Part shown: piece by piece, positions 1 through 7,744 of the stretch
How positions within the stretch are numbered: position 1 is the first letter of the stretch
How the letters are laid out: every line of letters starts with the position of its first letter
Source: Bacteroidota bacterium
GTDB lineage: Bacteria > Bacteroidota > Bacteroidia > Sphingobacteriales > Sphingobacteriaceae
Length of the DNA stretch: 46,352 nucleotides
NCBI GenBank assembly: GCA_013287375.1
Contig: JABDDX010000011.1
Span: 1-46,352 of the forward strand
Direction: 5' to 3'
Notes under the pieces: generated by a model
Seen by the model: only the letters and a program-made list of their open reading frames with translations
The model's database searches: none
What the model was told of the DNA's origin: nothing
Program-made: the position numbers and the translations under genes

Positions 1-2542
1 CATATTGCATATTGCCAAGGCTTAATGAAGTAACGCCTGGCTCTAACGAAATCACTTTCGAATCATTGTTTGAGAAGTTTCCACCTAAAGTAAGGCTTAC
101 ATTGTCGGCTGTTTGTGGTATTACTCTGGCACTAATTTGCAATTCCTCACCTTTTGATTCAGTTTCACCAATATTGGTTAATGATGAGGTGTAACCAGTA
201 GATGATGATGTACTAACAGAAACGGTTTGGTTACGGTCATGCTGATCATAATAACTTGCTGTCAAATTAATACGGTTATTAAACAAACCCAGTTCAGTAC
301 CTACTTCAAACTCTGTTGTTAACTCAGGTTTTAAGGTTGGGCTATACTGTTCAGTATTTAATCCGTAACCACCTGTAGTTCCATAAGGGAAACCGCTACC
401 GGCTGAGTATGTATTGTTAATTTGGTAAGGGTCTATATTAATATTACCCACACGGCTTAATGAACCGTAAAGTTTAGCAAAACTTAAGATAGCGTTGTTT
501 TTTAATGCTGTTATAGCATCAGTAGGCACAAACGAAAGTTTTACAGATGGGTAGTTAAATGAACGTTCTGCAGCTGAAAGCCTTGAATCATGCTCGTTTC
601 TGAAAGTTCCGTCTAAAGTTAGATAACCTTTATAGCCAATGGTTAAATCACCATAATAAGAGATCTGGCGGATAGTATATTCACTTTCTGCAGAAGTTAC
701 TGTACCACCTGCTGAGTTAATATTATAAAAATTATTAATTAACAAATTGTTGGTTCCGGTAAATATCCCTTTTTGATGTTCTTCCCAAATAGAGTTACCT
801 ACTAACAAATTGGTTTGGAAATCATCAAAAAATTTATGGTGGAAGTTTAATAACGCATCCCCTTGTATCCTGGCATAGCCCGGAAAATTATCAGTACCAT
901 CACCATATTGTGTATAATCATATACAGAGCCTGGTGATTTACCTGTGGTTGCAAAACCTGATGCAACGTTACCAGCACTGTAATAATCATCTATTGCATA
1001 CTGTGAAAAATCTGCTTCTGCCTTTGTAAAACGTTCCTGCTCAACACCATAGTTATCAGAAATACGGTAGCTCGCATCTAACCATTTAGTTGGAGACAAT
1101 TTTAAGTTAACAGTTGATAATAATACGTCGCGGCTAATATTACGGCGGGCATTATCAATGATCCAGTAAGGGTTGATCGCGTAAGCATCAGGAAAGTTAT
1201 TTACGTTACCCTGATCAGAGTTAGGATCTTTGTAAGAAGATAAATTGTAAAATGCAGGCAATTGCAAAATAGAAGCGTACAAATCATTGTCAGCTGCTGT
1301 AGTTACAAAACTTCCTACTATACCAAACGGGTTATTGTTATTAATATAAGTACTAATATTAGTTTTAGTATAGCCTAATGAATAATCTACTGAGAATATA
1401 CCGAATGTTCTATGTCCTCTTACGCTAAACGCGTTTTTGATATTTTTATCCCCAGGTACAATTGTAGTTCTTATTGCATTCTGTGCTGATAAGAAGAATG
1501 AATTATTAGCATCACCCTGTTGTATAGAGATATCGTTTTGCTCAGTTATACCTGTTTTGAAAAACTGCTTAACCGGGCTTTCTTTGGCTGCTGAATATGG
1601 AACCATTACTTGTGTACCATTTGCGCTATCAAGCGGAGCACCAAGCGGTACTAATGCGCCATTATAAGCAGGTCCGTATTCCTGATTTTCATAAGGAACA
1701 TACTCTGATGCGCCAGTGATAGGGTTAGTATAGGCTGCTTCACTACCATAAGGGCCATAAGTGGTTTGCAATTTTGGATAAAAAGAAACCTTTTCAAGCT
1801 GGAATGAATTATTGTAGGTAATTACAGGCTTGCCATCAGCTGAACCTCTTTTGGTAGTGATAACAATAGCACCGTTAGATGCCTCAGAACCATATAAAGC
1901 CGCAGAACCTGCACCTTTTAATATAGTAACATCGGCAATATCATTCGGGTTAATGTTTGACAAAGAACCGCCCGGGATTGGAACACCGTCCAATACGATA
2001 AGCGCGTTGTTGTTACCCTCCAGTGATCTGTTACCACGTAATTGAACAGCAATTTGCGGATCGATGCCATTATCAAGTGAATAAACAGCCAAACCTGACA
2101 CTTTACCTGTTAAACCATTTGCAACGTTAGTTACATTGGTTTCAGTAAGGTCTTTAGCTGATATTCTTGCAGTAGCATAGCCCAATTCTTTTTCAGAATG
2201 TCTTATGCCCAATGCACCTGTAACAACAACCTCACCCAATTGGCCGCTTGCTGTTTGCAATGTCACATTTACAGCACCACCTTTAACAGATTGTTGTTGA
2301 GGGGTGTAACCAATAAATGAGAATACTAATGTTGCGCCGCTCGGCACATTCGATAAGGTGTATTTACCAGCACTGTTGGTTTGAGTACCATTGGAAGTGC
2401 CTTTTACCTTTACTGTTACTCCCGGAATGGGTAGGCCGTCATCTTTGGCCGTAACCGTACCAGTAACTGTACGGTTTTGTGCGAATACCTGTGTAATGCT
2501 TAACATCAGGAAACACAAACTTACTAGTAGAAGTTTTTTCAT
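1..2542 (-). CDS. SusC/RagA-type TonB-linked outer-membrane receptor (5' part, runs off the window)
   Basis: The open frame runs without a stop from an ATG at 2542 to the window edge, about 847 codons. It begins with a signal peptide (MKKLLLVSLCFLML..., cleavage near VFAQ), then a carboxypeptidase-regulatory-like beta-sandwich (about residues 24-100; GIPIPGVTVKVKG-like, seen as LPIPGVTVKVKG), then the SusC link GEVVVTGALGI and a plug domain with LRGNRSLEGNNNALIVLDGVPI. The rest is beta-barrel sequence rich in Asn, Tyr and Gly. SusC proteins bind a substrate with a SusD lipoprotein lid and import it across the outer membrane with TonB energy. Full members are about 1,000 residues, so the C-terminal part and any susD partner lie to the left of the window. 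There is no STN domain, so it is unlikely to signal to an anti-sigma factor. The substrate cannot be told. Confidence 0.93.
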   Translation of the reverse strand, partial: MKKLLLVSLCFLMLSITQVFAQNRTVTGTVTAKDDGLPIPGVTVKVKGTSNGTQTNSAGKYTLSNVPSGATLVFSFIGYTPQQQSVKGGAVNVTLQTASGQLGEVVVTGALGIRHSEKELGYATARISAKDLTETNVTNVANGLTGKVSGLAVYSLDNGIDPQIAVQLRGNRSLEGNNNALIVLDGVPIPGGSLSNINPNDIADVTILKGAGSAALYGSEASNGAIVITTKRGSADGKPVITYNNSFQLEKVSFYPKLQTTYGPYGSEAAYTNPITGASEYVPYENQEYGPAYNGALVPLGAPLDSANGTQVMVPYSAAKESPVKQFFKTGITEQNDISIQQGDANNSFFLSAQNAIRTTIVPGDKNIKNAFSVRGHRTFGIFSVDYSLGYTKTNISTYINNNNPFGIVGSFVTTAADNDLYASILQLPAFYNLSSYKDPNSDQGNVNNFPDAYAINPYWIIDNARRNISRDVLLSTVNLKLSPTKWLDASYRISDNYGVEQERFTKAEADFSQYAIDDYYSAGNVASGFATTGKSPGSVYDYTQYGDGTDNFPGYARIQGDALLNFHHKFFDDFQTNLLVGNSIWEEHQKGIFTGTNNLLINNFYNINSAGGTVTSAESEYTIRQISYYGDLTIGYKGYLTLDGTFRNEHDSRLSAAERSFNYPSVKLSFVPTDAITALKNNAILSFAKLYGSLSRVGNINIDPYQINNTYSAGSGFPYGTTGGYGLNTEQYSPTLKPELTTEFEVGTELGLFNNRINLTASYYDQHDRNQTVSVSTSSSTGYTSSLTNIGETESKGEELQISARVIPQTADNVSLTLGGNFSNNDSKVISLEPGVTSLSLGNMQY

Positions 2543-2675
2543 TTTGTTAATAATAAGATCAGTTAATAGTTAATTAATTATAAAAGTAATGTTAGATTTT
2601 CAAATAGTCAAGTAAAAAGTCATTTTTTTTAAAACAAATGCACTTTTAAAAAAAAAGATTAAAATATTTAGTACT

Positions 2676-2712
2676 ATGTATTGCATAATACATTATAAAA
2701 CATATATCTTTG
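2676..2712 (+). promoter_or_regulatory. padR promoter with overlapping PadR-type operator dyad
   Basis: A dyad with ATGT and ACAT ends occupies 2676-2693 (ATGTATTGCATAATACAT). A Bacteroidota promoter fits over it: TTG at 2681-2683 as the -33 element, and TATCTTTG at 2705-2712, an exact match to TAnnTTTG, as the -7 element, 21 bases apart. The start codon of padR follows at 2717, so the mRNA would be leaderless or nearly so. PadR regulators commonly bind ATGT/ACAT dyads in their own promoter. Autorepression is inferred. Confidence 0.6.
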
Positions 2713-2716
2713 CTTT

Positions 2717-3079
2717 ATGATTGTTGAAAACACACAAACCCAAATGCGGAAAGGCATACTTGAATATTGTATCCTTTCCATCATAGCTAAGGGCGAAACA
2801 TATGCCTCAGACATAATTGCTGAGCTAAAAAAAGCCCAACTGCTTGTAGTTGAGGGCACTCTGTACCCTTTACTAACCCGTTTAAAAAATAATGGCCTGC
2901 TTACTTATAACTGGGTCGAATCCACATCTGGCCCACCGCGCAAGTATTATGTACTGGCTGACGAAGGCCGTGTAGTACTTGAGCAACTGGATAAAACCTG
3001 GAAAGAGCTTGAGTTTGCTGTTCATATAGCAATAGGCGATAGGATTCCGCCGGCAACTGAACAACCCACTGCTGAATAA
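2717..3079 (+). CDS. PadR family transcriptional regulator
   Basis: This 120-residue protein has the PadR winged-helix at about residues 12-90: MRKGILEYCILSIIAKGETYASDIIAELKKA, then EGTLYPLLTRLKNNGLLTY, then the wing GPPRKYYVLADEGR. It is a short PadR without the C-terminal helical domain of the Vir type beyond one helix, which likely serves for dimerisation. PadR proteins are dimeric repressors that lose DNA binding upon ligand or stress signals. It lies 44 bases ahead of a PspC-domain membrane protein on the same strand. This padR-pspC pairing is common in Bacteroidota and points to an envelope-stress role. It is probably autoregulated through the dyad at 2676-2693. Confidence 0.93.
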   Translation: MIVENTQTQMRKGILEYCILSIIAKGETYASDIIAELKKAQLLVVEGTLYPLLTRLKNNGLLTYNWVESTSGPPRKYYVLADEGRVVLEQLDKTWKELEFAVHIAIGDRIPPATEQPTAE

Positions 3080-3123
3080 TCATTAGCCATTAAAACATTA
3101 CTAATCCGCTTAAATTAAATATC

Positions 3124-4839
3124 ATGAACAAAACTATTATCATAAATATAAATGGCATTGTCTTTCATATTGAGGAAGATGCCTACGAAATATTGAAGAA
3201 TTACATGACGGATGTAAAACGTCATTTCTCCAACTCGGCAGATAGCCTTGAAATAACCACGGATATTGAAAACCGCGTAGCCGAAATGTTTAACGAGCTT
3301 TTAGCTACCGAAAACAAACAGGTTATTGTTGAACAGGACGTACATGCCGTTATTGAACAAATGGGCAGGGTAGAAGATTTTGAAAACCTGGAGGACGAAA
3401 CGGCGTCTGCAAATACACAATATACTTATGATACAGGTACACGTAGATTATTCAGAGACCCGGATGATCATTTGGTTAGCGGCGTATGCGCCGGTATAGC
3501 CAATTATTTTGACATACAACCACTTTGGATAAGACTGGCATTCGCACTATCGTTTTTCTTTGCCGGATCAGGCTTACTATTATATATAATACTATGGATA
3601 GTAATACCCCAGGCCTCCACTCGTGCCGACCGTATGGCAATGAAGGGTCAGAAACTAAATTTACAGGGCTTTAAAGATAATTTGGAAGAGGAATTAAGTT
3701 CGGTACGTAACCATTTAAATAACCTGCACCAGGAAGCTCGCCCGGCAATATATAAGATGCGCGATTTTATTGGCGACCTGCTATTACACCTGCATTTATT
3801 TTTTATGGGCGCCGGAAAGATCATCATAAAGATTATTGGCTTTGCTGTATTGCTTGCCTGTTTCGGGTTGGCTATCTTTTTAGTTGTTTTATTAATAATG
3901 GTTATGGGCTTCCATGTAACGCCTCATGGTGAACCTATGTGGAATATAATAGGCAATGAGCATAATGATGCTATTTATATAGCTGCCTTTATTACTGCTT
4001 TTTTACCGGTAGTTACTATCATATTAGCCATAATTTCTGCATTATTTAATACAAGGCCTATAGGCAGGTCTGTTATTACCACTTTGGTGGTTGTGTGGGT
4101 ATTTTCGATTGTTGTGTTAGTTTATTCGGCAATACATATTGCTCGTAATTTCAGATCATCAGGTACAATTAGCCAAACCATCGACCTAAAAGCTACACCT
4201 GATAATGTTTATTACTTAAAGTTGAATGATATTATGCATTTATCGCATGAAGATAGCTTACGGCTTAATGCTGATGGCCATTTTAAAAACGTGACCATTA
4301 AAAATGATGACGAGAACGACGATGAGTCGAATAGTATAAGCATAAACATTGTAAAGGCCGATGTAAACCACCCGGTGTTAATAGAAACCACAATAGCACA
4401 TGGTTATGATGAAACTGATGCGCTAATAAACGCCCGTAACGTCAATTACGTGTTTTTACAACAGGATTCGGTTATTAAATTTGATGAAAAGCTTACCAGA
4501 AATGCCAATACCCCATGGCGTTATGAGCATATGGATATAACATTGCAAATCCCGTTAAACGCAAAAGTTGTTATCGACCAAGAATTGAACAACCGTATTA
4601 ATATGGATGGAATAAACGTTGGTGATTGCAACAACACCAACAAACGGGATAATGCGACATCAGCAACCTTTATAATGATGGATAATGGCTTGCAATGTAA
4701 AATTGATACCGTGGTAACCGTTAAAACGAAATCCCAAATTGACTCGGCACGCCGTGTGGAGAATGCAAAAACTATTGCAAGATTACAAGCCCAGGTTGAC
4801 TCTGCCCGTATTGTTGACAGTCTGCAAAAAAAGAAATAA
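3124..4839 (+). CDS. PspC domain-containing envelope protein
   Basis: This 571-residue membrane protein starts with a cytoplasmic segment (MNKTIIININGIVFHIEEDAYEIL...) seen in Bacteroidota PspC proteins. A PspC domain follows at about residues 107-165, with RLFRDPDDHLVSGVCAGIANYFDI and a hydrophobic helix. Three or four more membrane helices lie between about 225 and 345. The remaining 220 residues are polar, probably outside the inner membrane, and end in a charged helix rich in Ala, Gln and Arg that may form a coiled coil. PspC proteins sense or react to envelope stress; no catalytic motif is seen. The gene shares one base with the next start (TAATG), which points to translational coupling, and follows padR closely, so the three form an operon. 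Confidence 0.88.
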   Translation: MNKTIIININGIVFHIEEDAYEILKNYMTDVKRHFSNSADSLEITTDIENRVAEMFNELLATENKQVIVEQDVHAVIEQMGRVEDFENLEDETASANTQYTYDTGTRRLFRDPDDHLVSGVCAGIANYFDIQPLWIRLAFALSFFFAGSGLLLYIILWIVIPQASTRADRMAMKGQKLNLQGFKDNLEEELSSVRNHLNNLHQEARPAIYKMRDFIGDLLLHLHLFFMGAGKIIIKIIGFAVLLACFGLAIFLVVLLIMVMGFHVTPHGEPMWNIIGNEHNDAIYIAAFITAFLPVVTIILAIISALFNTRPIGRSVITTLVVVWVFSIVVLVYSAIHIARNFRSSGTISQTIDLKATPDNVYYLKLNDIMHLSHEDSLRLNADGHFKNVTIKNDDENDDESNSISINIVKADVNHPVLIETTIAHGYDETDALINARNVNYVFLQQDSVIKFDEKLTRNANTPWRYEHMDITLQIPLNAKVVIDQELNNRINMDGINVGDCNNTNKRDNATSATFIMMDNGLQCKIDTVVTVKTKSQIDSARRVENAKTIARLQAQVDSARIVDSLQKKK

Positions 4840-5027
4840 TGAAAAACAGATTAACACATATAGGCCCATTAGTAATAATTGGGCTTATGTGTTTATTAAT
4901 TGCCTATACTATATACTTTAAAAGTATTAAAGCTGGGCATTCATTTAAAAGCTCCACAATATCTACCCAAAATGCGGCTCACCTGTCCTTTTTTGCCTAT
5001 GTAGTAGAAAACTCATTGGGTTATTAA
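4839..5027 (+). CDS. Small single-pass membrane protein (hypothetical)
   Basis: This 62-residue protein is not recognised. It has a short basic N-terminus (MKNRLTHIGP), one strong hydrophobic helix at about residues 9-27 (LVIIGLMCLLIAYTIYF), and a polar tail rich in Ser, Thr and His. Its ATG overlaps the stop codon of the PspC gene by one base, which is the best evidence that it is translated. By position it may be a partner or modulator of the PspC protein. It has no lipobox or known motif, and the alternative is a non-conserved reading frame. Confidence 0.6.
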   Translation: MKNRLTHIGPLVIIGLMCLLIAYTIYFKSIKAGHSFKSSTISTQNAAHLSFFAYVVENSLGY

Positions 5028-5048
5028 ACTTTTTGCAAATAATATGTA

Positions 5049-5089
5049 ACGTTGTTCCACTTTTTGCATCTTATATATAGGAACAACGT
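5049..5089. repeat. Inverted repeat upstream of the barrel protein gene
   Basis: The arms ACGTTGTTCC (5049-5058) and GGAACAACGT (5080-5089) are perfect complements over 10 bases with a 21-base AT-rich loop. It is 105 bases upstream of the ATG at 5194 and 22 bases downstream of the small membrane protein gene. It could be a protein-binding dyad or an mRNA hairpin at the end of the padR-pspC operon. There is no T-run directly after it, so a rho-independent terminator is unlikely. Confidence 0.45.
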
Positions 5090-5193
5090 ACTATAATAAT
5101 TACCGGGTAAATACCCCTTCCCTGATTTACTGGACAATCAAAAAAAGATAATAAAAAATCTAAGGGGAATGGTATTGCCAAATTTTACTTAAA

Positions 5194-7632
5194 ATGAAAA
5201 CACATCTACTTAAAATATTAACTATAATACTGTGCGTCGGTTGTTTAAATACAGCCTTCGCGCAAAGCATCACCCCTGCTAAAATAAAAGGTGTGCTGAA
5301 TGATACACAAAGCAAACCGGTAGATTACGCATCAGTAAGTTTGCTAAACGCAAAGGATTCAACTACCGTAATAGGCACATTAAGTACTGAAGCAGGTGAA
5401 TATCACTTCGATAATATCAAAAATGGCACTTATATAGTTAAAGCTACGGTGGTTGGGTATGAAAACGCGTCAAGCCAAGCCTTTACGGTAAGCGATTCTT
5501 CAAAAACCATACTGGTGCCAGTTTTAAAAATGAAGACCAGCAACCGCAATTTGAATACCGTTGTTATCACCGCGACAAAACCAACAATTGAGCACCTGGC
5601 TGATAAAACAGTAATAAATGTAGCCGGCAGTGTATTAGCAACCGGCAATACTGCAATGGATATATTAGAACGGGCACCCGGTGTAACCGTTGACAAGGAC
5701 GATAACATCAGCCTGAAAGGTAAACAAGGTGTAACTGTTATGATAAATGACAAGCTAACTTACCTGTCAGCCGCACAGTTGGCTACGCTTTTACGCTCAA
5801 CAGATGGTGGCACTATCCAATCTATCGAACTTATCACCAATCCATCAGCAAAATATGATGCGGCCGGAAACTCAGGCATCATTAATATCAAACTAAAGAA
5901 AAATAAAATGAGCGGCACCAATGGCTCAGTTTCTGTAACCGGCGGCCTTGGCACTTATGCAAAAAGCAGCGAGACGTTCAGTATAAATCATAAAGAAGGC
6001 AATTTGAATGTGTTTGGCAACTTTAGTCGTGGCGATATACCTACTGCGAGGATAATAGACATCAACCGCACGGTTACCGACAGTGCCGGTAAACCAACCT
6101 ATTTTAAACAGTCAACATTTATGCCACAGATAAATCATTACAACAATTACAGTTTCGGTGCTGATTATGATTCATCGCCCAAAAACACATTTGGGTTCGC
6201 GGTAAACGGCTATTTTAACCAGGATGATCAGGGCAATACCAATAACACCAATATATCATCAAGGCCAACCGGTGCCCCTGATTCATCTCAGAAAACACTT
6301 TCACAGATAAATCAATCTTACAAAAACTATACTATTGATTTAAACGACACTTATAAGATTGACACCTTAGGGCAGGAACTATCCTTTGATGTTGATTATT
6401 CAAAATTCAACAACAATAGCAACGCGAACTATAACACCTTTTTTTCGAACCCAACAGAACTTCCGCTTTATTTGCGACAGATAACACCATCAACAATTGA
6501 TATACGGGTTGCCAAGGTTGATTACACCAAAAATTTAACCAAATCATTAAAACTGGAAGTTGGCGGTAAATACAGCGATGTAAAAACGGATAACGACCTG
6601 AACGCTACTACAAAAACTGATAGTGGATACGTGAATGACGCTGCGCTAAGCAATCGCTTTATTTATGATGAGAAAATAAGCGCTGGTTATGTAAACTTTA
6701 CTAAAACTTATAAAAACACTTCGATAGAAGTTGGCTTAAGGGGAGAATATACGCAATCAAAGGGTGATCTGGTAACTCAGGATAGTGTAGATCAGCGTAA
6801 ATATTTCAACTTATTCCCAAGTGCTTTTTTACACCACACTTTTAATGATAAGAACGAGGTTAACTTATCATACAGTCGCCGCATTGACAGGCCTGATTAT
6901 TCTGACCTGAACCCTTTTCTTTATTACCTCGATCAATATACTTATTCACAAGGCAACCCCTTTTTAAGACCGCAGTATACCAATAATTTTGAGCTGAATT
7001 ACACCTATAACAAAAGCTACAATTTAAGCCTGAGTTACAGCCACACCATGGATGCAATACAACAGATCATCCTTACGAACGACGCAACAAAGGCATCTTA
7101 CCAAACAAATCTTAACATAAGCTCGCAGGACGCCTACAATGCCAGCATAAGCATACCCGTAACCGTAACCAAATGGTGGTCGATTAATTTTGACGCGACT
7201 ACATTTTACCTAAAATTCAGATCAGACACCCTATCGGGCGGCATGCTTAACCGCGGTAAAGTAGCCTATGTAGCTAAAGCAAACCAAACATTTACATTTG
7301 CGGGCTTTAAGGCAGAGTTGTTTGCCAATTACCAATCACCTTTAACCTATGGCCTTTATGATATACAAGCACGTTATAATGTGGATGCCGGTATCAGCCA
7401 TTCATTTGATAATAAAAAACTGAACATCAAATTTTCAGTAAGCGATATATTCAACACACAACGCAATAACCTGGATATAAATTACCAAAGCGATGATTTG
7501 CAGATAAGGCAGAAAAGCGAAAGCCGCATAGCACGTTTATCACTTACATATAACTTTGGTAATAGTTCAATCAAAAAACGCGAACACCAAAACGCCATGG
7601 GAGAAGAAGGCTCAAGAGCAGGTAGTCAGTAA
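5194..7632 (+). CDS. TonB-dependent receptor-like outer-membrane beta-barrel protein
   Basis: This 812-residue protein has a signal peptide (cleavage near AFAQ, residue 24). A carboxypeptidase-regulatory-like domain at about 30-110 is followed by a plug-like domain at about 118-225 (VVITATKPTIEHLADKTVINV..., DILERAPGVTVDKDDNISLKGKQGVTVMIND). A large barrel of the outer-membrane beta-barrel family 3 type runs to about residue 795 (SYSRRIDRPDYSDLNPFLYY is a typical signature) and ends in a short basic tail. It lacks the SusC-specific motif and has no SusD neighbour, so it belongs to the non-SusC group of Bacteroidota barrel proteins. Members import or export unknown small molecules; the substrate is not apparent. 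It stands alone between padR-pspC and recQ. Confidence 0.9.
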   Translation: MKTHLLKILTIILCVGCLNTAFAQSITPAKIKGVLNDTQSKPVDYASVSLLNAKDSTTVIGTLSTEAGEYHFDNIKNGTYIVKATVVGYENASSQAFTVSDSSKTILVPVLKMKTSNRNLNTVVITATKPTIEHLADKTVINVAGSVLATGNTAMDILERAPGVTVDKDDNISLKGKQGVTVMINDKLTYLSAAQLATLLRSTDGGTIQSIELITNPSAKYDAAGNSGIINIKLKKNKMSGTNGSVSVTGGLGTYAKSSETFSINHKEGNLNVFGNFSRGDIPTARIIDINRTVTDSAGKPTYFKQSTFMPQINHYNNYSFGADYDSSPKNTFGFAVNGYFNQDDQGNTNNTNISSRPTGAPDSSQKTLSQINQSYKNYTIDLNDTYKIDTLGQELSFDVDYSKFNNNSNANYNTFFSNPTELPLYLRQITPSTIDIRVAKVDYTKNLTKSLKLEVGGKYSDVKTDNDLNATTKTDSGYVNDAALSNRFIYDEKISAGYVNFTKTYKNTSIEVGLRGEYTQSKGDLVTQDSVDQRKYFNLFPSAFLHHTFNDKNEVNLSYSRRIDRPDYSDLNPFLYYLDQYTYSQGNPFLRPQYTNNFELNYTYNKSYNLSLSYSHTMDAIQQIILTNDATKASYQTNLNISSQDAYNASISIPVTVTKWWSINFDATTFYLKFRSDTLSGGMLNRGKVAYVAKANQTFTFAGFKAELFANYQSPLTYGLYDIQARYNVDAGISHSFDNKKLNIKFSVSDIFNTQRNNLDINYQSDDLQIRQKSESRIARLSLTYNFGNSSIKKREHQNAMGEEGSRAGSQ

Positions 7633-7637
7633 AGTCA

Positions 7638-7719
7638 TGAACCATGATTCGCAGGATTTAGGGATTAGCTTGATGAATTAAAATCATGATAATCTTTAAA
7701 TCCTGCGAATCATGGTTCA
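7638..7719. repeat. Palindromic intergenic repeat before recQ
   Basis: Two perfect 23-base arms (7638-7660 and 7697-7719; core GATTCGCAGGATTTA and its complement) flank a 36-base loop. The right arm contains an ATG (7712) that opens the recQ frame 11 codons early, so that longer start is an artefact of the repeat. The arrangement resembles the REP-like or MITE-like palindromes common between genes of Sphingobacteriaceae. It could also form a long RNA hairpin between the barrel gene and recQ. Confidence 0.8.
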
Positions 7720-7744
7720 ATTATTTTTTCGCATTTTTGTAAGG

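Noticed and set aside
4739..4921. 60-codon plus-strand frame across the PspC stop
   Set aside because: It overlaps the end of the PspC gene and the coupled small gene in another frame with no motif.
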